A DNA stretch of 64,000 bases. Source: Mucilaginibacter sp. L196. Its GTDB lineage: Bacteria; Bacteroidota; Bacteroidia; Sphingobacteriales; Sphingobacteriaceae. The stretch's first letter is position 1; the number at the start of each line of letters is the position of its first letter. Under the pieces are notes generated by a model, which saw nothing but the letters and a program-made list of their open reading frames with translations, was not told where the DNA came from and ran no database searches. The stretch lies in NCBI RefSeq assembly GCF_009765905.1, contig NZ_LMUO01000009.1, positions 659,941-723,940 of the forward strand, given 5' to 3'. Below, piece by piece: positions 1 through 9,508 of the stretch. Made by a program: the position numbers and the translations under genes.

Positions 1-10
1 ATCTTTTTAT

Positions 11-92
11 CATTCTGAACGTAGTGAAGAATCTATCGATAAGCTCGCCGCTTGCAGATTAGTGGATAGATGCTTCGTTCCTCAGCAAGACA
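11..92. repeat. imperfect palindromic extragenic repeat
   Basis: The outer segments read CATTCTGAACGTAGTGAAG (positions 11-29) and, near 71-88, TGCTTCGTTCCTCAGCAA. The reverse complement of the second contains GAGGAACGAAGCA, which also occurs in the better-preserved inverted repeat near 27996-28107. I see no coding potential here. It resembles the dispersed palindromic repeats found between genes in many Bacteroidota chromosomes. The family assignment is from memory and is not verified. Confidence 0.5.
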
Positions 93-150
93 AGGAGTAT
101 AAGAGTAAATGTAAAAGATTTACCGAAATCGTTATTAACAATTAACATAA

Positions 151-2739
151 CTAAAGCCCTTTTTTCCTAACAATTCCCGGTTTGCGGCTGCGCTTGTTTT
201 CAGCATCGGGAAGACCCTCGGCGCCATAGCGGCGGGCCATTTTGGCTATACGTTCTTCAAATGTTTCTGTGGTTAACTTTTCACGCCCTAAACTATCAAC
301 CATAATTGGGAACGCGAATGGGGTAGGGCGTTCAATGGTTTTTAGTATTATGCTTTGTTTTTCGATGCGCTGCAAAGCCATGCGGAGCCTGAACTCTTCT
401 AATTGAAAAGCTAATGCCTCATTATAAGCCTGCCTCACCAGCAAATTGTCCGGTTCGTATTCACTGAATACCTCAAAAAGTAAGGAAGTCGATGCCTGTA
501 AATGTTTATTCTTCACCTGCTGGCCGGGATAGCCGGTGAACACCAATCCGCCAATATGGGCGATGTCTCTAAATCGCCTGCGAGCCATCTCATTAGCATT
601 TAAGCTGTGCTGAATATCTTCCAATAAATAATCAATGGAGAAGAAACTGGCATCCTCCAATATCTCTTCAATCGGCACATCATCGTCGGTTAACAACTCA
701 AAACCATAATCATTCATGGCGATGGAAAAACTGGCGCTCCTGATTTTGCTGATGCGATAGGCCAATAACGAAGCCATGCCCTCATGAACCAACCTACCTT
801 CAAAAGGATAAAATAATAAATGATGCCCCTCGGTGGATTTAAAGGACTCGATCAAAAATTCATGACTTTGCGGTAGGTGCGATAACTCCTCCTGCAATTT
901 AAATAGCGGCTTTAAGGCAATTACTTCTTCATCCTTTTCAATACCATGGGCAACCTCATCCAGTTTATCACGAAATACCGCAGATAATTGAGATGATAAT
1001 GGCATTCGCCCACCATTCCAGCTTGGGATAAGGCCTTTGTTTGAATTTGATTTCCTAACATAAGCCGTCATTTCCTTTACCCTCACAAACTCTAAGCTGC
1101 GGCCTGCAAACCAAAAGGTGTTGCCCGGTTTAAGTTTGGATACAAAACTCTCCTCAATAGTGCCTAAACTACCGCCGCTTAACCATTTAACTCGGATGCT
1201 TAACTCGCTGGTAATGGTGCCTATACTTAACCTATGCCGCATAGCCACCCGGCGGTTGTTTACCTTATATAAACCATTATCTAGCTCAACCTTTAAAAAC
1301 TCATCGTATTGAGCGAGGGTCTTGCCACCGTTGGTGATGAAATCTAAAAGCTGGCTAAATTCATTGCGGGTTAGATCCGCAAAAGCGAAAGTGGTTTTTA
1401 CCTCTTTAAATAACTCGTCAGCACTAAATCCTTCGGATACTGCCAACGTAACCATAAACTGTATCAGCACATCCATGGTCAGTAGCATCGGGTCGCGGCT
1501 TTCGAAGATTCCTTTTTTGATACCCTCTTTTAATGCAGCGCCTTCCAATAATTCCAGGGAATGCGTAGGCACAAAATATGCTTTGGATACAGCTCCCGGG
1601 TGGTGGCCGCTTCGCCCGGCGCGCTGCATAAAACGAGCGACACCTTTATGGCTGCCTACCTGTATAACCGTATCAACAGGTCTAAAATCAACACCTAAAT
1701 CCAGACTCGATGTACAAACCACAACCTTCAAGGCTTCGGCATGTAAGGCAGCTTCTACCCAATTGCGCAACTCATTATCTAATGACCCATGGTGCATGGC
1801 CATAACGCCCGCATACTCTGGGTAATTATCTAAAATAGCATGATACCATATCTCCGATTGCGAACGGGTATTGGTAAATATTAAGGTTGTTTTGCTTTTA
1901 GCGACGATCTCCATCACCTGCGGCAATAGTTTTATACCGATGTGCCCCGACCACGAATAGCTTTCAATATTTTCAGGAATGATGGATTTGATCAGCAATT
2001 TCTTCTCCAGGTTGGCACGAACCATGGTTACTCTATCCGCCGGAAAATCATTGCCCAGCAAAACTTCCGCGGCTTGTTCAAGATTACCGATGGTTGCGGA
2101 GATACCCCAGATGCGGAGCGAGGTATACTGAGCGGGGAGCGCGGTTTTCAGTGATTGACCATTATAGGCACTTCGCACCTCACTCCCCGCCACCCACTTT
2201 AATCTCGATAACCCCAACTCTACCTGCACGCCTCTTTTGGTGCCTAAAAGCTCATGCCATTCGTCAATTACTACCACTTGCAGGCCGTTGAATATTTTAG
2301 GATATTCTTTTTGGGCGAGCATCAGGTGCAGGCTTTCTGGAGTTGTTAAAAGCACCTCCGGCAGTTTCTTCTTTAGTGCCGCTTTTTCGGCTGCCGGGGT
2401 ATCGCCGGTGCGGGTAGCTATTTTCCAGGGGATGCCAATTTCGTCGCAAACTTCCTGCATTGCCTTTTTTATATCATTGGTTAGGGCGCGCAATGGAGTT
2501 ATCCAAAGCATTAGCAAACCATTGTTTTTATTTTTCGTATAACTATCCGGATATTTGTTGATGTAATCTGCTAAAAAAGGCAAAAATAAAGCGAATGTTT
2601 TACCACTGCCGGTTGGAGCATTTAACAGGCCCGAAAATCCGCTCAAATAAGCTGCTTCCATCTCGCTCTGAAATGCGAATTGCTCCCAGTTTTTTTGCTT
2701 GTACCAACGGCGAATAACTTGCTGTCCAACAGAAATCAT
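151..2739 (-). CDS. ligase-associated DEXH-box helicase (Lhr-like)
   Basis: An 862-residue superfamily 2 helicase. Walker A APTGSGKT lies at residues 41-48, the DEWH box at 159-162 and the SAT motif at 214-216. A motif VI-like QRAGRSGH follows in the second RecA domain, and a long Lhr-type C-terminal region completes the protein. In Bacteroidota this family is normally encoded beside an ATP-dependent DNA ligase, an exonuclease and a PdeM-type phosphoesterase as a DNA damage response set. Those partners would lie to the left, outside the window, so the repair role is inferred from the family. The basic C-terminus (KRSRKPGIVRKK) may aid DNA contact. The start ATG is the only sensible one, 36 residues before the Walker A region. 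Confidence 0.9.
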   Translation of the reverse strand: MISVGQQVIRRWYKQKNWEQFAFQSEMEAAYLSGFSGLLNAPTGSGKTFALFLPFLADYINKYPDSYTKNKNNGLLMLWITPLRALTNDIKKAMQEVCDEIGIPWKIATRTGDTPAAEKAALKKKLPEVLLTTPESLHLMLAQKEYPKIFNGLQVVVIDEWHELLGTKRGVQVELGLSRLKWVAGSEVRSAYNGQSLKTALPAQYTSLRIWGISATIGNLEQAAEVLLGNDFPADRVTMVRANLEKKLLIKSIIPENIESYSWSGHIGIKLLPQVMEIVAKSKTTLIFTNTRSQSEIWYHAILDNYPEYAGVMAMHHGSLDNELRNWVEAALHAEALKVVVCTSSLDLGVDFRPVDTVIQVGSHKGVARFMQRAGRSGHHPGAVSKAYFVPTHSLELLEGAALKEGIKKGIFESRDPMLLTMDVLIQFMVTLAVSEGFSADELFKEVKTTFAFADLTRNEFSQLLDFITNGGKTLAQYDEFLKVELDNGLYKVNNRRVAMRHRLSIGTITSELSIRVKWLSGGSLGTIEESFVSKLKPGNTFWFAGRSLEFVRVKEMTAYVRKSNSNKGLIPSWNGGRMPLSSQLSAVFRDKLDEVAHGIEKDEEVIALKPLFKLQEELSHLPQSHEFLIESFKSTEGHHLLFYPFEGRLVHEGMASLLAYRISKIRSASFSIAMNDYGFELLTDDDVPIEEILEDASFFSIDYLLEDIQHSLNANEMARRRFRDIAHIGGLVFTGYPGQQVKNKHLQASTSLLFEVFSEYEPDNLLVRQAYNEALAFQLEEFRLRMALQRIEKQSIILKTIERPTPFAFPIMVDSLGREKLTTETFEERIAKMARRYGAEGLPDAENKRSRKPGIVRKKGL

Positions 2740-2796
2740 ATTGCAAATAACAAAATTGAATAGATTTAGTTATAGTATAAAATATTTAATGTAGTC

Positions 2797-3384
2797 ATGT
2801 TTAAATACCTCTTTATCCCAGCCATTACCTTATTGATACTTGGCTGTAATACCATGTCGACACACAAAAGTTTAGCCGATAGCATACACGCTGTCGATAC
2901 GCCTTTAAAAACCATTGAACCTGCTAGAATGATAGTGCCTGGTAAGCGGATAGGCAATATTTATATTAATGAAAACGTGGATAGCGTAGTGGCAAAATTG
3001 GGCAAGCCAGATTGGCGTGATGCTGCAATGGGCGCATCATTTATGGCTTGGTTTGATAAAAAAGGTAAAAATGTACATCAAACCAGTATTTATGCCGACC
3101 GTAATATGGGCGCTGCAAATAAAAAGGCAAACTATGTAAAAGAAATACGCGAAACATCGCCCAGCTTTAAAACCGCCGATTATGGTGGAGCAGGTTCGGA
3201 AATTAAAGATGTTATAAAATTATACAAGCTAAAAAAACATCGTGCTCCCGGCAACAAAAAATTTTGGTTGTATGATAATTACCAGGCAGGCATAGGTTTT
3301 GAAGTTGACTCAACTGGTAAATGTTTGGCAGTATATATACACGCTCCAAACGATAGCTCGGCAACTTATTTAAATGTTCATTAA
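2797..3384 (+). CDS. small predicted lipoprotein of unknown function
   Basis: A 195-residue protein with a short hydrophobic N-terminus ending in the lipobox LILGC (Cys17). It is therefore probably lipid-anchored in the periplasm or outer membrane. The segment around residues 49-68 (GKRIGNIYINENVDSVVAKL, then GKPD) resembles the beta-strand and turn start of BamE/SmpA-like or pilotin-like small domains, but I cannot assign a family. It diverges from the helicase gene and is followed by a serine hydrolase gene on the same strand 80 bases later. No function is assigned. Confidence 0.75.
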   Translation: MFKYLFIPAITLLILGCNTMSTHKSLADSIHAVDTPLKTIEPARMIVPGKRIGNIYINENVDSVVAKLGKPDWRDAAMGASFMAWFDKKGKNVHQTSIYADRNMGAANKKANYVKEIRETSPSFKTADYGGAGSEIKDVIKLYKLKKHRAPGNKKFWLYDNYQAGIGFEVDSTGKCLAVYIHAPNDSSATYLNVH

Positions 3385-3439
3385 CAAATTATTCAAATGT
3401 TATTAATTGTTAATAAATGAATTAGCGTATGGCTTGTAT

Positions 3440-3456
3440 TATGATAAAGTATCATA
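3440..3456. promoter_or_regulatory. 17-bp palindrome upstream of the serine hydrolase
   Basis: TATGATA-AAG-TATCATA is a perfect 7-bp inverted repeat with a three-base centre, ending eight bases before the hydrolase ATG. It could be an operator or a leader hairpin. No cognate regulator is evident nearby. Confidence 0.3.
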
Positions 3457-3464
3457 TTTAAGCT

Positions 3465-5114
3465 ATGAAAAGATTACCATTACTTATTCTCTTAACCGCA
3501 ATTTATCTTCCTGCTTCTGCGCAAAATTTAAGCGATACTGTAAATAGTATAAATAATTTATTTCATCGCTATCAACCCGAAAACCCGGGTGGACAATTAT
3601 CCATCAGCCAAAACGAAAAGCTGATTTTTTCAAAAGCCTGGGGATTGGCTGATCTTGATCATCATGTGCCGTATACAACCATAACGGTAAGCGAGGCGGC
3701 CTCTATATCTAAACAATTTACCGCGGCATCAATTTTATTGTTAGCACAGCAAGGCAAACTATCATTAAATGATGATGTAAGAAAGTATTTCCCTCAATTA
3801 CCCAATTATGGTTCGGTTATTAGGTTGGAAAATCTTTTGCACCATACCAGCGGGTTACGCGAATGGAGCGACTTAGCTGCAATAGCCGGGTGGCCGCGAA
3901 CCACTAAAGCGTACGCTAACGAAGATGTGTTAAAGATGCTTTGCCGGCAAAAGAAGTTAAATAACGTACCCGGAACGGAATTTATATACAGCAATTCTAA
4001 CTATGTTTTGTTGACAATGATAGTTGAAAAGGTAAGCGGAATGACACTGCCCGATTTTACCCGAAAATATATTTTTAACCCTGCCGGGATGACGCATACC
4101 TTGTGGCGTGATAGCTATAAAAAGGTGGTGCCAAACAGGGCGATAGCCTACTCGAAAAATGATGGTATTTATACCATAAATATGCCTAATGAAAACGTTT
4201 ATGGCCCCGGCGGTTTATTAACCACAACAGAAGATTTATTGAAATGGAATGATTTTTACCTGAATAATAAATTAGGAAACCCGGGCTTATTACAACAGCA
4301 ATTAACTATTGAACCAATAATAGGAGGGGCGGAAACACATTATGCAGCTGGCTTATTTGTTGACAAACTGAATGGTGTAAAAGAAATTTATCATGATGGG
4401 CAAACTGCCGGTTATGTGGGTATTGTTGAAAGTTTTCCGGCTTTACATTTATCGATAGCCTGGCTTAGTAATACAACCGAATTTAAATCCGGATTATTTG
4501 ATGAAATAGAACATATTGAAAATTTATTTATTAAAAATATATCAGCTAATACAGATGTTAAAACCGGAAATCCATCACATTTAAAACTAGGAAAAGCTAA
4601 AGAACTTTTAGGATGGTATCGATACACCAAAACAAACCAGGGTACGAAAATTGCATTAATTAAGGATACGCTTTATTTTAATGATACCGCATTGATGCCA
4701 ATAAATGACTCATCGTTTAGTTATAAATCATCATCACTGAGATTCAATAGTTCGGGAGGCTTTGTTTTACATACTGAAGATAAAAGGAACTTGTTATTTA
4801 CCAAAGAAAAGAATAGTGAAATAACCGTCAAATATTTACAGGCTTTTACCGGTAATTACTACTCATCAGAAACTGAAAGTAATTTCATCATTGTATTAAA
4901 AGATGGTAAGCTGATGATAGAAAAGGACAACATTAAAGATGCAACACTATTGCCCACATATAGCCAGGATTTTGACTTTAATATTAAATCAGATGCTGAC
5001 CTTAATCCTTTACGGATAAATATTCTTTTTAAAAGAGACCCCCAAAATAAAGTTGTAGGTTGTGAACTTTCAACGAGTGATGCCCGTGATATTAGCTTCA
5101 ATAAAATTAATTAA
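3465..5114 (+). CDS. serine hydrolase, class C beta-lactamase fold
   Basis: A 549-residue exported protein. A signal peptide ends near residue 20 (PASAQ). The class C/PBP4-like active-site motifs are all present: SxxK as SISK (Ser80, Lys83), YSN (Tyr175-Asn177) and a downstream HDG in place of KTG. The catalytic domain spans roughly residues 25-360. A C-terminal beta-rich extension, as in D-aminopeptidase or esterase-type members, fills the rest. Family members include esterases, D-amino-acid peptidases and penicillin-binding proteins, so the substrate cannot be read from the sequence. The gene is followed directly by a bidirectional terminator. Confidence 0.85.
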   Translation: MKRLPLLILLTAIYLPASAQNLSDTVNSINNLFHRYQPENPGGQLSISQNEKLIFSKAWGLADLDHHVPYTTITVSEAASISKQFTAASILLLAQQGKLSLNDDVRKYFPQLPNYGSVIRLENLLHHTSGLREWSDLAAIAGWPRTTKAYANEDVLKMLCRQKKLNNVPGTEFIYSNSNYVLLTMIVEKVSGMTLPDFTRKYIFNPAGMTHTLWRDSYKKVVPNRAIAYSKNDGIYTINMPNENVYGPGGLLTTTEDLLKWNDFYLNNKLGNPGLLQQQLTIEPIIGGAETHYAAGLFVDKLNGVKEIYHDGQTAGYVGIVESFPALHLSIAWLSNTTEFKSGLFDEIEHIENLFIKNISANTDVKTGNPSHLKLGKAKELLGWYRYTKTNQGTKIALIKDTLYFNDTALMPINDSSFSYKSSSLRFNSSGGFVLHTEDKRNLLFTKEKNSEITVKYLQAFTGNYYSSETESNFIIVLKDGKLMIEKDNIKDATLLPTYSQDFDFNIKSDADLNPLRINILFKRDPQNKVVGCELSTSDARDISFNKIN

Positions 5115-5121
5115 TCAGCAT

Positions 5122-5161
5122 AAAAAAAGCGTCTTTGTAATGTTAACAAAGACGCTTTTTT
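5122..5161. terminator. bidirectional rho-independent terminator
   Basis: The arms AAAAAAGCGTCTTTG and CAAAGACGCTTTTTT form a long perfect stem with an A tract on one side and a T tract on the other. It sits between the convergent serine hydrolase and M16 peptidase genes and can serve both. Confidence 0.9.
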
Positions 5162-5175
5162 ATTAAAAAAATGAT

Positions 5176-8031
5176 TTATTTTTTCTCAGGCAGCAATATA
5201 AATTTTATAAAGTTATCACCGCTTAAGTATTTGTTAGCTGCATCCTTGGTGCTTTGTATGGTTACTGTATTTAAATTTTTAATATAATTTATAATACGAT
5301 GCGGATTAGCCTGGGTTTGACTGCCACTTGCTAAATATCCTGCCCAAAAAACATTCTGCCTTATCTGTACCTCGGTTGAACGCGTATCCTCAGATGTAAA
5401 CTTCTGGATATCTGTTTGCTGGGCACCGCTTTGTTTAATTTTATTGATCTCGTCAAGGGTTGCGGCAATCAGTTTGTCAACATTTGCAGGGGCGCAGGTA
5501 AAGTATATTGTAAAAGTATAACGGCTGTCGGGTATTTTTACGTAACTAGCCCTAACTCCCGGCGAATAAACGCCGCTTTCTTCCTGGCGCAGGCGATCAA
5601 TCAGCTTAAGTTGTATTATGGCCTCAAGCGCATCCATTTGCACGTTGTTAAGCTCGTTATAATCATAACTGCCACTAAATACCAATTCTACGGTGGCTTT
5701 ATCGCCAATGCCTTTATAAACAGTTTTGGTTATTTGCCCCGCAGGTGGGTGAATGTTTAAATTCTTATAAGTTTCTTTACTATTGGTTGATGGTAATCCG
5801 CCTAAATAGGTTTCCAATAAGGGCTTAATATTACCCATATCAAAATTACCTACAAAAGTGAATGTAAATCCGCTTGCATCAGCAAACCTGTCTTTGTAAA
5901 AGCTGTAAGCTTTATCAAGACTGGCTGCATTTAGTCTGCCTGGGGTGGTCGTCATGCCGCGGAAATTGTAGTTGCTCAAAACAGCAGCAACGGTATCCCT
6001 GTAAACATTATTAGGGTCAAGGCCACGATTGTTTAAAAATGCATTTGCCTGGGTAATTGTTGATTGCCAGATGTCCGGATCTTTACGTGGCTGGGTGAAA
6101 TACAGGTAAAGCAATTGCAAGGCGGTTTCAAAATCTTGTGGAGATGAGCTTCCGTTTATTCCTTGTGCATTATCGCTGATATAAGGTGTTAGGCTAACAT
6201 TTTTGCCTGCCAGCATTTTTCCCAACTGTATTTGGTTGAAATTACCCACGCCACTGCTGCCAACAATATCACCTGCCAGGTTTGCTGATGTGAAATCATC
6301 ATCGCTTGCTAATGATGTACCACCAAAGGCGTAACCGCTGATCAATATCTGGTCGTTTTTAAAGTCGGTTGGTTTTAGTATGATTCTTACGCCGTTGCTT
6401 AAGGTAAGCGTTGCAGTACCAATTGAATCATCGCTTGCGGCTCTAACAGTTGTGCTTGGTATCGGTGGTTTATCCAACAGGGGCTTGGTGCTAACATTAT
6501 CAACATAAGGTGTTAAGTTATTACCGGCAGCGCTTAACCAACTAAGTACAGTTGCCTGGTTAGGCAGGGTGGTTTTTTCTTTATCAGGAGCTTCAATTAC
6601 AATCACTCTATTTTGATCGCTGATAAACTTACCTGCCATCGCGTTCATTTCGGCAAGCGTGATTTTGCCAATGTTGTTTACATAAAAATTGTATTCAAAA
6701 TCAATCCCGGGTATCGCCTGCCCCTTTAAAAAGTGTTGTTCATACTCTTCAACGTAATCTGATGATGCGGTTTTGCCTCTTTCTTTATATTCGTTTTGTA
6801 ATTGCTGCAAGGCATTTTGTTTTGCACGCTCTAACTCGGTTGAAGTAAAGCCAAATCTGCGCGCGCGTTCCGTTTCTGTTGCTACTGCTTTAACAGCAAC
6901 TTCCAAATCACTATCCGACTTGGATACCGCTACAGTTATAAAAGCATCCTGCCTGCCCAAAAATGGGCCATATGATGCTTGCCCATATAAGAAAGGCGGG
7001 TTACGTTTTTGGCTAAGTTCGCCTATGCGGGCGTTTAGCATCTGGTTAAATAAAGCTACCCTAACGCCTTGTAAATATTGCGAACCGGTTTTAACAATAG
7101 TTTCGGGGTGTTTAACTATTATCTCAGCCAAAGTATACGGAAACTCCTTGTCGGTGGCTACAACAATGCTGGTTCCCGGGCTTGGTGGATCGTTATATAT
7201 GATTCTTGGTTTTTCAACAGGTGGATTTTTAAGTGATGAAAAGTTTTGTTTGATCAGTTCTTCTACGCGTTTCGGATCAAAATCGCCCACAACTATTACC
7301 GCCTGCAAATCCGGGCGGTACCAATCGTGATAGAACTCTCTGATAGCGTCAGCGCTTATTGTTTTTATAATTTCTTCTTTACCAATTGGTAAACGGGTAG
7401 CATACCGGGAGTTGTTAAACAATACCGGGTAAATTTGTTGCTGTAAGCGTTCCTGTGCATTTTTACCACGCTGGCGCGCTTCTTCTAAAACAACACCGCG
7501 CTCTCTGTCTAATTCGGCTGGGTCAAACGTATCGTATCCTGCCCAGTTGGCTAGTATATTAAAGCCTTTTTCAAATACAGCTACGCTATCAGTTGGTAAT
7601 GGCAGTTCGTAAACTGTTTCATCAAAAGTTGTGGCCGCGTTTAAATCCGCGCCAAATTTTACGCCTGATTTTTGCAGGTAATCAACCAATTGATTTTTAG
7701 GAAAATCGCGTGTGCCATCAAATGACATGTGCTCGGTAAAGTGAGCCAGGCCTTGCTGCGCATCGGTCTCTAAAACAGAGCCTACTTTGTTAACTAAATA
7801 TAATTGGGCCCTGTTTTTAGGTTCGGTATTAGCACGTATGTAATAGGTTAAACCGTTTGGTAGTTTACCGATGATAACATTATGATCGACAGGCAAAAGG
7901 TCGACATCATTTATTGATGGAGCCGTAATTGGTTTATGAGCAAGAGGCTTTTTCTTTACCTGGGCAAATGCTCCGCCTGAAGCCATCAGCAAAGCCAAAA
8001 CCGCTACGGAGATGTTCTTGTTAAAATTCAT
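5176..8031 (-). CDS. M16 family zinc metallopeptidase, two-domain
   Basis: A 951-residue exported protein with a signal peptide ending at AFAQ (residue 24). The inverted zinc motif HxxEH is HFTEH at residues 97-101, followed about 75 residues later by ELDRERGVVLEE, which supplies the third zinc ligand. The length fits a pitrilysin-like chain with an active N-terminal half and a second M16 half that carries no HxxEH. Such Bacteroidota enzymes are periplasmic oligopeptidases. The gene stands alone and is convergent with the serine hydrolase gene. The substrate is unknown. Confidence 0.92.
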   Translation of the reverse strand: MNFNKNISVAVLALLMASGGAFAQVKKKPLAHKPITAPSINDVDLLPVDHNVIIGKLPNGLTYYIRANTEPKNRAQLYLVNKVGSVLETDAQQGLAHFTEHMSFDGTRDFPKNQLVDYLQKSGVKFGADLNAATTFDETVYELPLPTDSVAVFEKGFNILANWAGYDTFDPAELDRERGVVLEEARQRGKNAQERLQQQIYPVLFNNSRYATRLPIGKEEIIKTISADAIREFYHDWYRPDLQAVIVVGDFDPKRVEELIKQNFSSLKNPPVEKPRIIYNDPPSPGTSIVVATDKEFPYTLAEIIVKHPETIVKTGSQYLQGVRVALFNQMLNARIGELSQKRNPPFLYGQASYGPFLGRQDAFITVAVSKSDSDLEVAVKAVATETERARRFGFTSTELERAKQNALQQLQNEYKERGKTASSDYVEEYEQHFLKGQAIPGIDFEYNFYVNNIGKITLAEMNAMAGKFISDQNRVIVIEAPDKEKTTLPNQATVLSWLSAAGNNLTPYVDNVSTKPLLDKPPIPSTTVRAASDDSIGTATLTLSNGVRIILKPTDFKNDQILISGYAFGGTSLASDDDFTSANLAGDIVGSSGVGNFNQIQLGKMLAGKNVSLTPYISDNAQGINGSSSPQDFETALQLLYLYFTQPRKDPDIWQSTITQANAFLNNRGLDPNNVYRDTVAAVLSNYNFRGMTTTPGRLNAASLDKAYSFYKDRFADASGFTFTFVGNFDMGNIKPLLETYLGGLPSTNSKETYKNLNIHPPAGQITKTVYKGIGDKATVELVFSGSYDYNELNNVQMDALEAIIQLKLIDRLRQEESGVYSPGVRASYVKIPDSRYTFTIYFTCAPANVDKLIAATLDEINKIKQSGAQQTDIQKFTSEDTRSTEVQIRQNVFWAGYLASGSQTQANPHRIINYIKNLNTVTIQSTKDAANKYLSGDNFIKFILLPEKK

Positions 8032-8113
8032 TAGTTTAAATTATAGGAATATATTTAGTGCTAAAGTGCAAAACGTATTTTTTAGTTTCAAAGTATTGTA
8101 AGCATTAAAGCGA

Positions 8114-9385
8114 TTACACCTTAATAATTATTTTACGCTTATATAATACCCAAACCATTAGGTATATAAGCAATGTAAAGGCTATCCCGCCAGCTAATGA
8201 AGCATTAACCGGACTGAAGTGCGGTACAAACACGGTTTGATAAATGTAACTGTAAGCATCAATGTTTTTTCCGCCGGAGTTTATTTTTATCAATGCGATA
8301 GTGCCGGGTACAATGTCAGACAAGATATAAGCTGTTATGGCATTAATACCAAAGGCCACAAAAAACGAAGTGTATTTTTTATAGCCTTGTACATCTATCA
8401 GCCAGTATAATGTAGCTAATGTCATGGTAGCTAAACCGCCTGTATACAGTACAAAAGAGCTTGTCCATAATGATTTGTTAATCGGGAAAAATAAATCCCA
8501 TATTAGCGAAGCAGTAACGGCTAAAAGGCCATAAATAAACATCCAGGTAACCTTGGTTGTATCATCACGATCTCTACGTTTTAGCCAGCCGCCTACCATC
8601 ATCCCAAACAAACCGGTGCCTAATGAGGGTAATGTGCCTAGTAAACCTTCAGGGTCCCAGGTATGAGCTTCGTTCCAAAGGTGGTTAGTAGTAAATACAA
8701 GCCTGTCTATAAATGCACCCATATTTGTTTCAGGGTTAAGGTTAGCATAACCCACTCCCGGTACAGGTATAAAGCACATAATTATCCAGTACCCCACCAA
8801 TGAACCAATAAATACCCATTTTATGGTTTTGGCTGATGTTTTTAAGTAAAGCAAAGTGCCAATAAAGTAAACTATAGCTATCCGTTGCAAAACCCCAGGT
8901 AGGCGTAGTGTTACCACTTGTGTGTGGTAGAATAACCAAGCCAATACACTTATTACAACCAAGGTTAGCGCCCATATTAACGTTTTTTGAGTGGTATTAA
9001 CGTACAACACTAACCCAATAAGCACTATTATACCAATACATTGAATAGTACCCGGAAACGGATGGTAAAAAAGTTGTACTAGCAGCGTAATAAAAATAAG
9101 CGTTACCATACGCCTGAAAGCATGTATGATAATTTGTCCATGATTTTCTACAAGGGCTTTTTTACTTTCCATCGCATAAACGATAGATACCCCTACCATA
9201 AATAGGAAGAATGGAAAGATAAGATCGGTTGGTGTGCAGCCGTTCCATTTGGAATGTTCCAGCGGCGGGTAGATATGTCCCCAATCTCCCGGGTCATTTA
9301 CTAAAACCATCGCGGCCATTGCGGCTCCCCTAAATACGTCGAGCGAGAGTAAACGCGGCTGTTTGGTTTTAACTTCAGGTTCCAT
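8114..9385 (-). CDS. NagX-like / heparan-alpha-glucosaminide N-acetyltransferase-family membrane protein
   Basis: A 423-residue multi-spanning protein beginning with a cytoplasmic tail and LLSLDVFRG, followed by the family hallmark PTDLIFPFFLFMVG near residues 51-64. About ten further hydrophobic segments follow. This matches the COG4299/DUF5009 group, related to lysosomal HGSNAT, which moves an acetyl group across a membrane onto an amino sugar. The bacterial members are often named NagX and occur with GlcNAc or chitin genes. Here it is head-to-head with anmK, 123 bases apart, which supports an amino-sugar role. The actual reaction is inferred. Confidence 0.8.
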   Translation of the reverse strand: MEPEVKTKQPRLLSLDVFRGAAMAAMVLVNDPGDWGHIYPPLEHSKWNGCTPTDLIFPFFLFMVGVSIVYAMESKKALVENHGQIIIHAFRRMVTLIFITLLVQLFYHPFPGTIQCIGIIVLIGLVLYVNTTQKTLIWALTLVVISVLAWLFYHTQVVTLRLPGVLQRIAIVYFIGTLLYLKTSAKTIKWVFIGSLVGYWIIMCFIPVPGVGYANLNPETNMGAFIDRLVFTTNHLWNEAHTWDPEGLLGTLPSLGTGLFGMMVGGWLKRRDRDDTTKVTWMFIYGLLAVTASLIWDLFFPINKSLWTSSFVLYTGGLATMTLATLYWLIDVQGYKKYTSFFVAFGINAITAYILSDIVPGTIALIKINSGGKNIDAYSYIYQTVFVPHFSPVNASLAGGIAFTLLIYLMVWVLYKRKIIIKV

Positions 9386-9508
9386 TGTAATAGTTTAAAT
9401 TTATAAAGCGATTAAATTTATAATTATTAATAAACTTATGGCACGTTATTGTAAAAAAAAATACACCGATAATGGCAAAAAGTGTAATAGTTAAGCTAAC
9501 ATAGGCCT

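Noticed and set aside
1322-1825. 167-codon open frame on the plus strand
   Set aside because: It lies wholly antisense to the conserved helicase gene, has no recognisable domain and its composition follows the opposite strand.
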